This document shows, piece by piece, positions 1 through 16,763 of a DNA stretch of 64,000 nucleotides. Source of the stretch: Bryobacter sp964387685 (GTDB lineage Bacteria; Acidobacteriota; Terriglobia; Bryobacterales; Bryobacteraceae); the NCBI GenBank assembly GCA_964387685.1, contig CAYLXK010000004.1, forward strand, positions 124,001-188,000, in the 5' to 3' direction. Positions within the stretch are counted from its first letter, which is position 1; the number at the start of each line of letters is the position of its first letter. A program made the translations under genes and the position numbers. The notes beneath the pieces are model-generated. The model worked only from the letters and a program-made list of their open reading frames with translations. It had not been told where the DNA came from and did no database searches.

Positions 1-1
1 A

Positions 2-1320
2 CCAAACTACTTCTCCCCGACCGAACAGGACGTCTTTGCGCAATGGGCAAACCCGTGCTTTGACGCCATTACCTGGGAGGTTTGGGGCGCGCTGCTCAAT
101 GGCGCTCATCTGGTCGTTCTACCTCAGGAAACCCTGCTTTCCCCCAGGGCTTTTGCCGCCGCCGTCAGCCGCCATCAAATCAGCGCAATGCTGCTCACCA
201 CCGCCATCTTCAACGCCATGGTCTCCCAGGTACCTGAAGCGGTGGCATCTGTGCGTTACGTCGTGAGCGGCGGCGAGGCCGCGGATCCAACTGCCGTCCA
301 TTCTTTCTTGCGCGTCCACGGAAAGGGCAGTTACATCAATGCCTACGGGCCTACCGAAGCTACCGTCATCGGCCTGACCCACCAGGTGGATCGTCTCGAC
401 GAGGCCGCGCCCTGCATTCCAATCGGCAGACCCATCTCCCATACCGGCGCGTATGTGCTGGATCGGCATATGTCTCCAGTGCCCGACGGCTTTCCGGGTC
501 AACTCTTTCTCTCAGGGCCTGGCGTGGCTTTGGGCTACTGGAACCGTCCGGATTTGACCAAAGAGCGCTTCCTGCCCGATCCTTTCTCCGATGAGCCGGA
601 CGCTACGATGTATGCCACGGGAGACCTCGTTCGCCGGGACCCGGATGGCCTTTACTACTTCCTAGGCCGGATCGATACGCAAGTCAAGATCCGGGGCTTC
701 CGCATCGAGCCGGGTGAGATTGAGTCCGCCCTACGAGCCTGTCCCGGTGTTCGGGAGGCTGCCGTCGTCGCAGTATCCCAAGGTGGAAACGCCAAGATCC
801 TCGCCGCCTTCGTCGAAACGGCCACCAACGTGCCACTTAATTCGATCTTGGAATTTCTTCGCGAGCGCCTTCCCGATCATATGATCCCTTCGCGCCTAAC
901 CCTTGTGCCGCGCATCCCGCTTACCCCCAACGGCAAAATCGACCGCCGTGCCCTCAGTGCGCCGCCAGACCTAGACGCGGCCTCGCCTCAGCAGCCTCTC
1001 GCCCCGGGTCTCGAATCCCAAATTGCCAAAATTTGGAATGGTCTCCTCGGCCTGACTTCGGTCGGTCGCGACGACAACTTCTTTGAGTTAGGCGGCACGT
1101 CCATCCTCCTTCCGGCTATGGAATCCCAATTAAACGAGATTCTGACTCAGCCCGTCGCCATCATGGATCTTTTCCGCTTCCCGACCATCCGGACTTTAGC
1201 GGAGCATTTGAGTGCCCCGCTACCCGCCGGCGCCAAACCGTCTAGCGGGCTGGGCGAACGGGCGCTTCGTCAAGGCGCGGCCTTCGCCGCTTTTCGTTCC
1301 ACGCGGGGAGGTCGAAGCTG

Positions 1321-1321
<1 letters not shown>
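2..1321 (+). CDS. Non-ribosomal peptide synthetase, 3' part (A-T)
   Basis: Partial gene, open from the first bases of the window. The visible part is an adenylation domain from about core A4 onward, then a carrier domain. Seen: the FDAITWE segment, NAYGPTE (A5), YATGDLVRR (A7), KIRGFRIEPGEIE (A8) and PNGKIDRR (A10), then a T domain with FELGGTS whose serine codon is at 1100-1102. By hand alignment to GrsA the specificity residues read D-A-W-L-V-G-A-V-I, which suggests a hydrophobic amino acid; this is inference and not a firm assignment. No condensation, epimerase or thioesterase domain follows, so the loaded residue is handed to the next protein. The stop overlaps the next ATG by one base (TGATG), indicating coupled translation. 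Whether a C domain precedes A is outside the window. Confidence 0.95.
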
Positions 1322-9186
<7,865 letters not shown>

Positions 9187-9189
9187 GAC

Positions 9190-11625
9190 ATGCCCCATAC
9201 CCAAGATCGAGCGGCTGCGCTGCCGGAGCCACTGCCCACGGACCAACTGGAAGTTATTCCCGAACAATATTCGTTTCCTTGTACCGTAGTACAAAAAACC
9301 TGTTGGTACTTTGACCGAACCAAACCGGGACACCCCTCCAACAACATCGCGGTTCGCTTTATGTTGGAAGGGCCACTTCGCGTCGATGCACTTGAACGTT
9401 CTTTGAGCAAGATCGTCGAGCGGCACGAGGTGTTACGCACTCGCTTTGCCCTGCACGGCGGCGAGCCTCGGCAGATTGTCGAATCCGAAGCCCGCTTTCC
9501 CTTTCAGATCCACGATCTGAGCCCTTTGCCGGAAGCCGAGCGCAATGCCGAAGCGGACCGCATTTCGGTGGAGGATGCCCGTAGCGGATTTGACGTTGAG
9601 ACCGGCCCACTTTTCCGCGGCCAGTTGCTGCGCCTCGCTCCCGAGCGGCACATGCTACTGCTCAATCTGCATCACTTGGTCGGCGACGGCTGGTCGGTCG
9701 GGATTATCACCGATGAGCTGGGCGAACTGTATGACGCCGAGATCGAGGGCCGCGACGCAAGGCTTCCCGATCTTACAATTCAATATGCCGATTACTCGGT
9801 CTGGCAAAGTGAGTGGATCAGTGGTTCCGAACTTGCTTCTCAGTTAGACCACCTGAAGCAGCGTTTAGACGGGTTCCCCCCGCTCGCGCTTCGAACGGAT
9901 TTCCCGCGTCCACCGGAGCCTACTAATCAAGGCGAGATTCGTTCCATGGTTTTGCCCCGCTCGCTAACCGACCGAGTCAAACAGTTGGCCGAGCGTGAAG
10001 GCTGTACGTTCTTCATGGCTATGTACGCCGCGTTTCTGGCCCTGCTGAAATGCGAGACGGGACAATCGGACATCGTGCTTCGGACCCCCGCCGCTGGCCG
10101 CGGCACCGTCGAACTGGAACCGCTCATCGGATGGTTTGTCAATCCTCTGGCCGTACGCACCCGCATCCCGGGCGAGGCCACTTTTCGCGACCTGCTCGCT
10201 CTTAGTCAACAATCCATTCTGGATGCCTTTGGCCACCAGGACGCCCCGTTTGAAAAGTTAATGGAAATCGTGAAGCCACAAGCGGGCTCCCACCGCCAGC
10301 CGCCTTTTCCGGTGAACTTTATTCTTCAGCGCGACTTTGTCAAGCCCTGGAAGCGGTCTGGCCTGAGTATGTACCCGATACCGTCAAAATCGGTCGGCGT
10401 CTTCGCGGACCTGAACTTCTTCCTCGTGGAACGCGAAGACGGCTGGCGCACTTCGGTGGACATCAGTACCGAGCTGTTTCGAGTCTCGACGGGCGAGGGC
10501 ATGTTACAGGCCTTCCGAGCCATTCTGGAGGCTGTCGCGGAGGATCCAGCGATCGCAATTGACACCCTGTCGCTCCCCACTCTTCGACCGAAGACCGCCG
10601 TGGAAAACCCGATTCGGGAGGCCGAAGCAGAATATGTGGCGCCGCGCACTGAGGTAGAAAATGAGATTGCTTCTATCTGGCAAAAGGTTTTTGGTGAAGA
10701 ACGGGTAGGGGTGAACGATAACTTTTTCGATCTCGGCGGCCACTCGATTCTGGCTACGAAGCTCACCGCAGAGTTGCACGAAAAGTACGGCGAAAATCTC
10801 GAAGTCCGTCATCTTTTCAATGAACCGACAGTGGCGGGGATGGCTCGGGCCGTGGAAAATCGAGGCAGCGCCGCAGCCGGACAAGGCGAATGGGCGGAGG
10901 GTATCATTTCGATTCAACCCCAAGGCGAGCGAAAACCCTTCTTCCTGATCGATGGCAATCACTGGTTTCGCCCCTTTTCAAACTATGTCGGTAACGATCA
11001 GCCAATTCTGGGGGTTCCCTTGCGCCAGTTCGGGGGAATCACAGTGGAGGAGCAGCGGCGGCCCGTTGCGGCGCGGGTGGCGCGTTTACTGCTTGAACGG
11101 TACCCCACTGAGGACTTCGCCTTAGGCGGTTGGTGCGACGCGGGATTGACCGCCTATGCCGTGGCGCAGGAGATTGTCGCGCTGGGAGGAAGGGTGTCGC
11201 TATTGGTGCTCTTCGACACCATGAATCCGGATTACTGGAGCAGTTCGGAATCGGTGCTCAACTCGACGCAAAACCTGTTTTCTTCGTTGGGGTCCCGCTT
11301 GAGCGCTTTGCCAAAGACAGGAGTGTTGCAGACTTTTGGTCAAGCGGCGAAAGACATCGGGGGGGGGCTGAGCCGGGCTGCGAAGCGCGCCCCGGATCTG
11401 TTGCATCCTCGGACAAATCCCGCTCTGCCATTTCCCGTTGTACTCATGCGTCCGCTCACCCGTGGAAACTCACACCCCACCTTGGGCTGGGACCCGACCC
11501 GGTGCGCGGCCTTGCGGGTAGTGGATATCGAAGGCGACCACGGGACGATTTTCAGCCATCCCCATGTGGCTAGCATTGGCCAACGCTTCCGGGACGAACT
11601 CAATCTTCGTTTCGGCACTAACTAA
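9190..11625 (+). CDS. NRPS termination protein C-T-TE without A domain
   Basis: Terminal protein of the assembly line, 811 residues. A condensation domain covers about 20-450, with HHLVGDG at 161-167. A carrier domain follows (LGGHS, serine 519), then an alpha/beta-fold thioesterase from about 575. The thioesterase nucleophile elbow is G647-W-C649-D-A-G652, so Cys replaces the usual Ser; H784 (GDHG) fits the catalytic histidine. There is no adenylation domain between C and T, so the carrier must be loaded in trans or serve only as a transfer site before release. The ATG follows the previous stop by 3 bp. Cys nucleophiles are known in a minority of NRPS thioesterases, for example in obafluorin synthetase. 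Release by hydrolysis, macrolactamisation or another route cannot be decided from sequence. Confidence 0.94.
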   Translation: MPHTQDRAAALPEPLPTDQLEVIPEQYSFPCTVVQKTCWYFDRTKPGHPSNNIAVRFMLEGPLRVDALERSLSKIVERHEVLRTRFALHGGEPRQIVESEARFPFQIHDLSPLPEAERNAEADRISVEDARSGFDVETGPLFRGQLLRLAPERHMLLLNLHHLVGDGWSVGIITDELGELYDAEIEGRDARLPDLTIQYADYSVWQSEWISGSELASQLDHLKQRLDGFPPLALRTDFPRPPEPTNQGEIRSMVLPRSLTDRVKQLAEREGCTFFMAMYAAFLALLKCETGQSDIVLRTPAAGRGTVELEPLIGWFVNPLAVRTRIPGEATFRDLLALSQQSILDAFGHQDAPFEKLMEIVKPQAGSHRQPPFPVNFILQRDFVKPWKRSGLSMYPIPSKSVGVFADLNFFLVEREDGWRTSVDISTELFRVSTGEGMLQAFRAILEAVAEDPAIAIDTLSLPTLRPKTAVENPIREAEAEYVAPRTEVENEIASIWQKVFGEERVGVNDNFFDLGGHSILATKLTAELHEKYGENLEVRHLFNEPTVAGMARAVENRGSAAAGQGEWAEGIISIQPQGERKPFFLIDGNHWFRPFSNYVGNDQPILGVPLRQFGGITVEEQRRPVAARVARLLLERYPTEDFALGGWCDAGLTAYAVAQEIVALGGRVSLLVLFDTMNPDYWSSSESVLNSTQNLFSSLGSRLSALPKTGVLQTFGQAAKDIGGGLSRAAKRAPDLLHPRTNPALPFPVVLMRPLTRGNSHPTLGWDPTRCAALRVVDIEGDHGTIFSHPHVASIGQRFRDELNLRFGTN

Positions 11626-11630
11626 GTCCA

Positions 11631-12797
11631 ATGCCCCGAGGCGCGCGTCAATTGCTTGCCGCGGCGGCGATGCTTGGTTTAGGCGGTTTTGGATCGTTCC
11701 TATACCTATTTCCCGTTGTTTCGTGGCCGCCTCCTTCCGGTCCTTACCTGGTGGGTTCCACCCGCCTGCGGCTGCGGCAAAACGGCGAGCCGCTCGAGGT
11801 TCAACTCTGGTACCCGGCTAAGGACAAGGGTAGTCAGATGCGAAGTCCCTATCGCAGACCTGGTTCTTTATCCAGGCGACACTGGCACCATCGCTGGGTC
11901 CAGACTCACTCCTATTTTGAGGCTCCGCCGCTGCCAATAGATGGAGATCCATGGCCGCTTATTCTCTTTAGTCCTGGAGCGGGAGGCGTCGTGGATAACA
12001 GCACTTATCTCCTCGAGGAATTGGCAAGCCACGGCTATGTTTGTGCGGGAATCGATCCCCCCTCCAATTGCGGAATCGCCACCTTGCCCGACGGCCGGAC
12101 TCTGCCCTGCAGGTCTAACGACTGGCTAAATCTGAATACCCGCGAGGCTTGGCGTGAATCCCTGGTCGCGCTGGAGGCCAACGTAAACTTCCGGGTCGCC
12201 GGCATGCTCTACACGGTCTCGATCCTTCGTGAGGCGCCCCCTAACGCGTTGGTCCGAGACATAGCGGCGGGCATCGCCTTCGATCGTCTCGGGGCGGTAG
12301 GACATAGCTTGGGAGGGGCGGCGGCGGCAGCCGTCGTTCAACGCGATCCTCGTTTTCTGACCGGGGCGAATTTCGATGGCTGGATGACGGGCGAGGCCTT
12401 CGCGAAAGGGACCGGTAAGCCTTTCCTATTTGCGCTGGAGGACGATCCTTTGTGGCACAAGAACGAGGGCCCCTTCCCCGACAACTTCGACGGTAATGCA
12501 AGACTGGGGACAAGGGAGTATCATGAATCGATCCGCCTTAGCCTGGCACGGTGGGGCGGGTACTTGCTACAGCCGGTCCAGGCCGGGCATGGCATGTTTG
12601 CCGATTCGGATCTGTATGTGCGCTGGCCTTTTCCGGGCACAACACGGAAGACCGAAGTTACAATTCGAAAGGTGCACCAGCTAATTAGGTTAGCCACCGT
12701 TGGGCTCTTCGACATTCATCTAAAGCGGAAGGGAAGCGACTTTCTCCGGGGCTCCCGCGAGACAGCCGAATACAAGCTTAGCGTCGGGAACAAGTAA
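11631..12797 (+). CDS. Alpha/beta hydrolase, PAF-acetylhydrolase-like
   Basis: 388 residues. The N-terminus has a hydrophobic stretch (about residues 5-28) that would act as a signal or membrane anchor. The body has the platelet-activating-factor acetylhydrolase/dienelactone hydrolase layout: a VQLWYPA strand, LILFSPGAGG (oxyanion region) and the nucleophile elbow G-H-S226-L-G-G. The start lies 5 bp after the TE-protein stop, so it is part of the biosynthetic operon. Possible roles are export-side deacylation of the product or editing; neither is shown by the sequence. The family call is firm, the substrate unknown. Confidence 0.85.
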   Translation: MPRGARQLLAAAAMLGLGGFGSFLYLFPVVSWPPPSGPYLVGSTRLRLRQNGEPLEVQLWYPAKDKGSQMRSPYRRPGSLSRRHWHHRWVQTHSYFEAPPLPIDGDPWPLILFSPGAGGVVDNSTYLLEELASHGYVCAGIDPPSNCGIATLPDGRTLPCRSNDWLNLNTREAWRESLVALEANVNFRVAGMLYTVSILREAPPNALVRDIAAGIAFDRLGAVGHSLGGAAAAAVVQRDPRFLTGANFDGWMTGEAFAKGTGKPFLFALEDDPLWHKNEGPFPDNFDGNARLGTREYHESIRLSLARWGGYLLQPVQAGHGMFADSDLYVRWPFPGTTRKTEVTIRKVHQLIRLATVGLFDIHLKRKGSDFLRGSRETAEYKLSVGNK

Positions 12798-12816
12798 AGT
12801 AAGGCAGGCGAAACAC

Positions 12817-13677
12817 ATGCCCCAAACAGCGATGGCCAAGGAGCGGACGCTTCGGTTCGACCCGAGCGTTCGAGCGGAATCGAAAATCGACCGGCAGCGC
12901 TTCGGTTTCAGTCATGGGCTGGCCGGCAACCCATTGTTTTCCTTGAGCCGTTTGCTAGAGCTAGCGCGCAGCGCCTCGAGGAGAAATGGCGACCTTTACT
13001 TCGACACCGGTGAGGTGCGCGTAGAGCAAAAATGGGGAGAGATTCCCCCGCCGGAGATAACCTATATTCAAGCCTTCAAGCGGATTGAGACGGCCGGAGC
13101 ATGGATTATCCTGAAGCACGTCGAAAAGGAGCCCGAATATGCGGAGCTACTGGCGCAATGCACGCTCGAAGTACGCAACGCGGCCAGTGCCGAGCTGGCC
13201 GACTTGATCGAACGGCCCGAGATGATTATTCTGGTGTCTTCTCCTCATCGTGTGACGCCGTTCCATATTGATGCCGAGTTGAACTTCTTGCTGCAGGTGA
13301 TGGGAGAGAAGACGATCCGAATTTTCGACCGGGACGACCGCGCCGTCTTGACAGAAGAAGAGTTGGAAGACTTTTACTCGCTTCCCGACTACCGGGTGAC
13401 CTACAAGCCCGGCACCGACGATCGGGCTCTTTGCATGGAGCTTCGTCCTGGGTTAGGAGTGCATGTTCCGGTCTGCTGCCCGCATTGGGTAAAGAACGGA
13501 GCGGAGCCTTCCGTATCGGTTAGCGTCAACTTCGAATTGCCGGATGCCTATCGCGCAGAGGGCTATCGTAGCCGGCGAAAAGTGCGATTAGCGGCGGCTC
13601 CGCCCGCGCCCGCGCCAGGCGAGACCAGTTGGCATCGGGCGGCCTGGGCCAAGCTTTGGCGAATGGTGGGCCGGTAA
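12817..13677 (+). CDS. Cupin-like / JmjC-type Fe(II) 2-oxoglutarate oxygenase
   Basis: 286 residues. A double-stranded beta-helix core shows an H-x-D metal motif (H150-I-D152, in TPFHID) and a distal histidine in CPHWVKN (H223), the arrangement of cupin-like JmjC oxygenases. No signal peptide or membrane segment. In NRPS operons such proteins often hydroxylate an amino-acid side chain, free or carrier-bound; that role is inferred from context. The ATG is preceded by a GGCAGG-like site, and the gene sits 19 bp after the hydrolase. Homologues are sometimes labelled 'transcriptional regulator' through the jumonji name; nothing here supports a DNA-binding role. Confidence 0.82.
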   Translation: MPQTAMAKERTLRFDPSVRAESKIDRQRFGFSHGLAGNPLFSLSRLLELARSASRRNGDLYFDTGEVRVEQKWGEIPPPEITYIQAFKRIETAGAWIILKHVEKEPEYAELLAQCTLEVRNAASAELADLIERPEMIILVSSPHRVTPFHIDAELNFLLQVMGEKTIRIFDRDDRAVLTEEELEDFYSLPDYRVTYKPGTDDRALCMELRPGLGVHVPVCCPHWVKNGAEPSVSVSVNFELPDAYRAEGYRSRRKVRLAAAPPAPAPGETSWHRAAWAKLWRMVGR

Positions 13678-14300
13678 ACTCCTTGGCCCCAGAAATTCGG
13701 CAAGCTCAACTGGATGTAGACCCGCTGCGTCTGGATCGCTGTTGGCAATGGTTGAGCGCTGACGAGCAAGACCGCGCCCGGCGCTTTCACTTCGACCGGG
13801 ACCGCAAGCGATGGGTGGCGGCAAGAGGGTGGTTGCGGGAACAGTTGGCTCAGAAGCTAGGTAGCGCCCCAAGCCAGTTGCACTTCGAATACTCCGAACG
13901 CGGCAAGCCCAGTCTGAAGGCGGGCGGCTTGGCGTTCAATCTGTCGCATTCGGCCGGCCAAGCACTTCTGGCTTTGCTGCCCTCCGGCGAAGTAGGCGTG
14001 GATATCGAGGAGGTGCGGCCCGGATTCGAATGGCAAGGCGTGGCGAGCTACGCATTCTCCGCGGCGGAAAACGAAGCGTTGCGACAGGCACCCGGCGACA
14101 GCCAACTTGGTTTGTTCTATTCTGTTTGGACTCGCAAGGAGGCTTATGTCAAGACCACGGGCTGCGGCTTGATGGAGCCGACGTCCGGCTTTAGCGTATG
14201 GCCCTGGTGCGACCTTGAGCCCGAATGGGCCATCGAAGAGTTGGATTTAGGCCCTCGGTTTAGGGGCGCCGTCTGCTGGCGGAAGACAGGAGATTTTTGA
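13629..14300 (+). CDS. Sfp-type 4'-phosphopantetheinyl transferase
   Basis: Transfers phosphopantetheine from CoA to carrier-domain serines, here most likely those of the upstream ACP and T domains. Seen: WVAARGWLRE, the Mg-binding G-V-D-I-E-E motif and W-T-R-K-E-A-Y-V-K, with spacing typical of Gsp/Sfp enzymes, in 223 residues. The first ATG (13629) would overlap the oxygenase gene by 49 bp. A TTG at 13683, just after the oxygenase stop, is an alternative start that would remove 18 residues not needed for the fold. Its place in the operon suggests dedicated activation of this assembly line. Confidence 0.92.
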   Translation: MASGGLGQALANGGPVNSLAPEIRQAQLDVDPLRLDRCWQWLSADEQDRARRFHFDRDRKRWVAARGWLREQLAQKLGSAPSQLHFEYSERGKPSLKAGGLAFNLSHSAGQALLALLPSGEVGVDIEEVRPGFEWQGVASYAFSAAENEALRQAPGDSQLGLFYSVWTRKEAYVKTTGCGLMEPTSGFSVWPWCDLEPEWAIEELDLGPRFRGAVCWRKTGDF

Positions 14301-14303
14301 GAG

Positions 14304-15095
14304 ATGTCGATCTGGTTGGAAAGAGCCGCTCGGATGGCGAGGAGCAGGAGAACAACTCAGGTTCTGTGGGAACATCTTCGCGACTGCCAACCGCTGCAAG
14401 GGCTCTGGCAGAAGGCTTCCGGCTACCGGGTGCCGTACGCAAGCTTTGCCGAGGCGCGGGCGGCACGGGCGCCGAAGCCGATCGGGTATGAGACCTGCGC
14501 CGGGGATCTCTATAAGAGCATCGACCTGATTCCGGGAGACCTGGCGGCGATGTTCTGGATCGAGCGCGATAAGGCCGAGATCCACAGGCTCTTCGACTTT
14601 GGCGGCAACATCGGCTTGCAATATTACAGCTACGGCAAGCGGATGCGCTTTCCAGAGGGGATGCGCTGGACCGTGTGCGACATCGACCCTTTCGTAAGCG
14701 AAGGGCGCAAGATCGGCGCGGGCGAAAAGAAGCTCGACTTCACCTACGACTTCAATGAGGCTAGCGGCGCGGACTTTCTGCTGGTTTCCGGTTGCCTGCA
14801 TTACCTCGAAGAGTCCTTCGGCGAGAAGCTCGCCGGGCTAGCCGAGAAGCCGAAGCGGCTTTGCATCAATCGCGTTCCGCTTTGCGAAGGACCGACGACG
14901 GTGACGCTGCAAGATATCGGCAGTGCGCTGCTGCCGGTGGTGATTCGGAACCGGGCGGAGTTTCTGGCCGATATCGCCAAAGCCGGTTACAAGCTGGAAG
15001 ACGAGTGGGGCGTCCCAGAGCTACAGTGCACGATGCCGCTTTATCCGGAGCGATCGGCGCATGGGTATCGTGGCTTCTACTTCTCCGGGTACTGA
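14304..15095 (+). CDS. Putative methyltransferase, TIGR04325 family
   Basis: 263 residues. It has a Rossmann-type SAM motif (LFDFGGNIG), an acidic second-strand end (VCDIDPF) and a downstream strand LLVSGCLHYL. This matches the TIGR04325 (LIC12133-type) putative methyltransferases, better known from surface-glycan loci. It begins 3 bp after the phosphopantetheinyl transferase and is the last gene of the biosynthetic operon, so tailoring of the product is plausible but unproven. Its last 19 bp overlap the end of the gene on the opposite strand. Confidence 0.8.
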   Translation: MSIWLERAARMARSRRTTQVLWEHLRDCQPLQGLWQKASGYRVPYASFAEARAARAPKPIGYETCAGDLYKSIDLIPGDLAAMFWIERDKAEIHRLFDFGGNIGLQYYSYGKRMRFPEGMRWTVCDIDPFVSEGRKIGAGEKKLDFTYDFNEASGADFLLVSGCLHYLEESFGEKLAGLAEKPKRLCINRVPLCEGPTTVTLQDIGSALLPVVIRNRAEFLADIAKAGYKLEDEWGVPELQCTMPLYPERSAHGYRGFYFSGY

Positions 15096-16699
15096 ATGGC
15101 GCACCAGAGATAGCCGCCCGCGCCGCGGCAGCGGCGGGGGGTGGGGGTGGGATCGAGTTGCGGGAATTCGATGGTGAGGGCGTCGATGTTCGGGAAGCTG
15201 TCGATGGGCTGACCTTGCTGGAAATAGCCGAAGTTCCAGGTAAAAGGCCGGAACTCGTCGGGCTCCGCCCGCAGAAATAGCTGAGCGACCCAGAAGCTGC
15301 CGCGTTCGAGGAAAAGCGTGATGCGGTCTCCAGGGCCGACGGGGTTAGAACGGGTGATGGGGCGGCCTTGGCTATCGACGGCCAGGAGTTCCTTGTCGAG
15401 GCTTGGGCCGAAGGGATCCTGGAAGAGGAAGACAGGGGTGGGCCGGGCTCCGGCGACGTAGGGAAGCGGTTCGCCATCGACGGAGATTTTGTTGAGGAAA
15501 GAAAAGGCGGGAGTACGGAAGTTGATCTGGGTGGGCGAGGAGTAGATGCGCTCGACCGGACGGTCATTGATGAGGATCTCGGCTGGAGGGCGGGGCGTGG
15601 GGAAGAAGACGGTGTAGTAGCGTTCGCTCCAGCGCAGGTCGGCGAGTTGGCCGTTGCTCGAGAAGAAGAAGCAGTAGCCGGGGTCGGGTTTTTCGAGGTC
15701 GTGCGGGTAGACCCAATTGACGCGGGAGTCTGAGGTGGTGAGGAAGGTGGGGGAGTTGGGGCGGAAGGTGAGGCCGGAAACGCGGCGTTGGGCGGGGAGC
15801 CAATCGGCATCTAGGAGTGAGCCACCAATCAGATTCATGCGCAGCTGGAAGTTGCCGCCCCCACAAGCGCGGCTGCGGAGCGTGGTTGAGGGGGGCGGAG
15901 AATCGGCATAACCGATTAACTGGATTTCCTCGCCGTGAATGCGGCCGCCGAGAAAGCGGGTGCCGTTGGGGAAGAGAAACTTTTGGACAATCAAAGACTC
16001 TAAGCGTGCACGAAAAACCAGCAAAGAGGCGGCGCCGGCTTCGGCGCCGGCAAGCAGAACGCGACCATCGGGCAGTACCTCCAGCAGGCGAGCTTCATAC
16101 GCACCTGCGGCATTGATGGGCTGCTGGGCCAGGATCGAACGGCCGTCCGAGGAGAGATGGACGATGGCCTGCGGGCCGGCCAGCCACAGCGAACCGTCGC
16201 GGGCTTCGTGCAACAAGGTCCCGTTGACGCGGGGAGCAAGCCAGCGCCACTCCCCTGTCGAGAGATCGAGCTCACCGCTAAAGCCAGTGGGCGAAAGAGT
16301 GCCTTGAGCGGTGGCCCCGCCCAAGGCCGAAAACAAGCAAGGCGCCTGGCCCGAGATCCAAACGCTTTGGCGCGAGGTGAAGAGAAGAGCCTCGATAAAC
16401 GGCGACGAGGCGCAGGGAAAAGGAAGAGGAATGCGGCGGCCCACGGCGCCGTTGAGGCTGACCTCGACCAAGGCGTCCGCGCTGGCGACCAAGAGGGACT
16501 GGCCCGGGCCCCGAATGACGGAGCGCGCGCCACCCGGCGGGACGATGGTCCAATCGACGCGCTTGCCGTCTGGGGAGAAGCGGGTGAGAAAGCCGTAGTT
16601 ACCGGGCCGGGCGGCCACCGGATGGCCGAGCGCATCGAGGATCAGCACATCTTCTTGCGCCCAAAGGCAGAGAGAAACCAACCAAAGTAAGTAGCGCAT
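15077..16699 (-). CDS. Secreted beta-propeller-like protein with TIGR03437-like tail
   Basis: 540 residues from the ATG at 16697-16699, chosen because it opens directly with a signal peptide (MRYLLWLVSLCLWAQ). The upstream extension would run through a terminator hairpin. Repeated short blade-like units (W..V.P.G..., LLVASADAL, QSVWISGQAP) suggest a beta-propeller. The C-terminal part (PPAEILINDRPVERI then SPTQINF) resembles the Ig-like TIGR03437 domain common in Solibacter-type acidobacteria. No catalytic motif is visible. The 3' end overlaps the methyltransferase gene tail-to-tail by 19 bp. Confidence 0.7.
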   Translation of the reverse strand: MRYLLWLVSLCLWAQEDVLILDALGHPVAARPGNYGFLTRFSPDGKRVDWTIVPPGGARSVIRGPGQSLLVASADALVEVSLNGAVGRRIPLPFPCASSPFIEALLFTSRQSVWISGQAPCLFSALGGATAQGTLSPTGFSGELDLSTGEWRWLAPRVNGTLLHEARDGSLWLAGPQAIVHLSSDGRSILAQQPINAAGAYEARLLEVLPDGRVLLAGAEAGAASLLVFRARLESLIVQKFLFPNGTRFLGGRIHGEEIQLIGYADSPPPSTTLRSRACGGGNFQLRMNLIGGSLLDADWLPAQRRVSGLTFRPNSPTFLTTSDSRVNWVYPHDLEKPDPGYCFFFSSNGQLADLRWSERYYTVFFPTPRPPAEILINDRPVERIYSSPTQINFRTPAFSFLNKISVDGEPLPYVAGARPTPVFLFQDPFGPSLDKELLAVDSQGRPITRSNPVGPGDRITLFLERGSFWVAQLFLRAEPDEFRPFTWNFGYFQQGQPIDSFPNIDALTIEFPQLDPTPTPRRCRGAGGYLWCAIQYPEK

Positions 16700-16710
16700 A
16701 AATAGACAAA

Positions 16711-16737
16711 GGCCGCGCCCCGAAAAGGGACGCGGCC
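16711..16737 (-). terminator. Hairpin terminator after the DUF1552 gene
   Basis: On the minus strand an 11-bp stem (GGCCGCGTCCC with GGGGCGCGGCC, one T-G wobble) closes a 5-base loop and is followed by tttgtctattt. It lies 27 bp beyond the stop of the DUF1552 gene and just upstream of the start of the next minus-strand gene. Confidence 0.72.
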
Positions 16738-16763
16738 TCAAGAGTAACTATAACACAGAGGAC

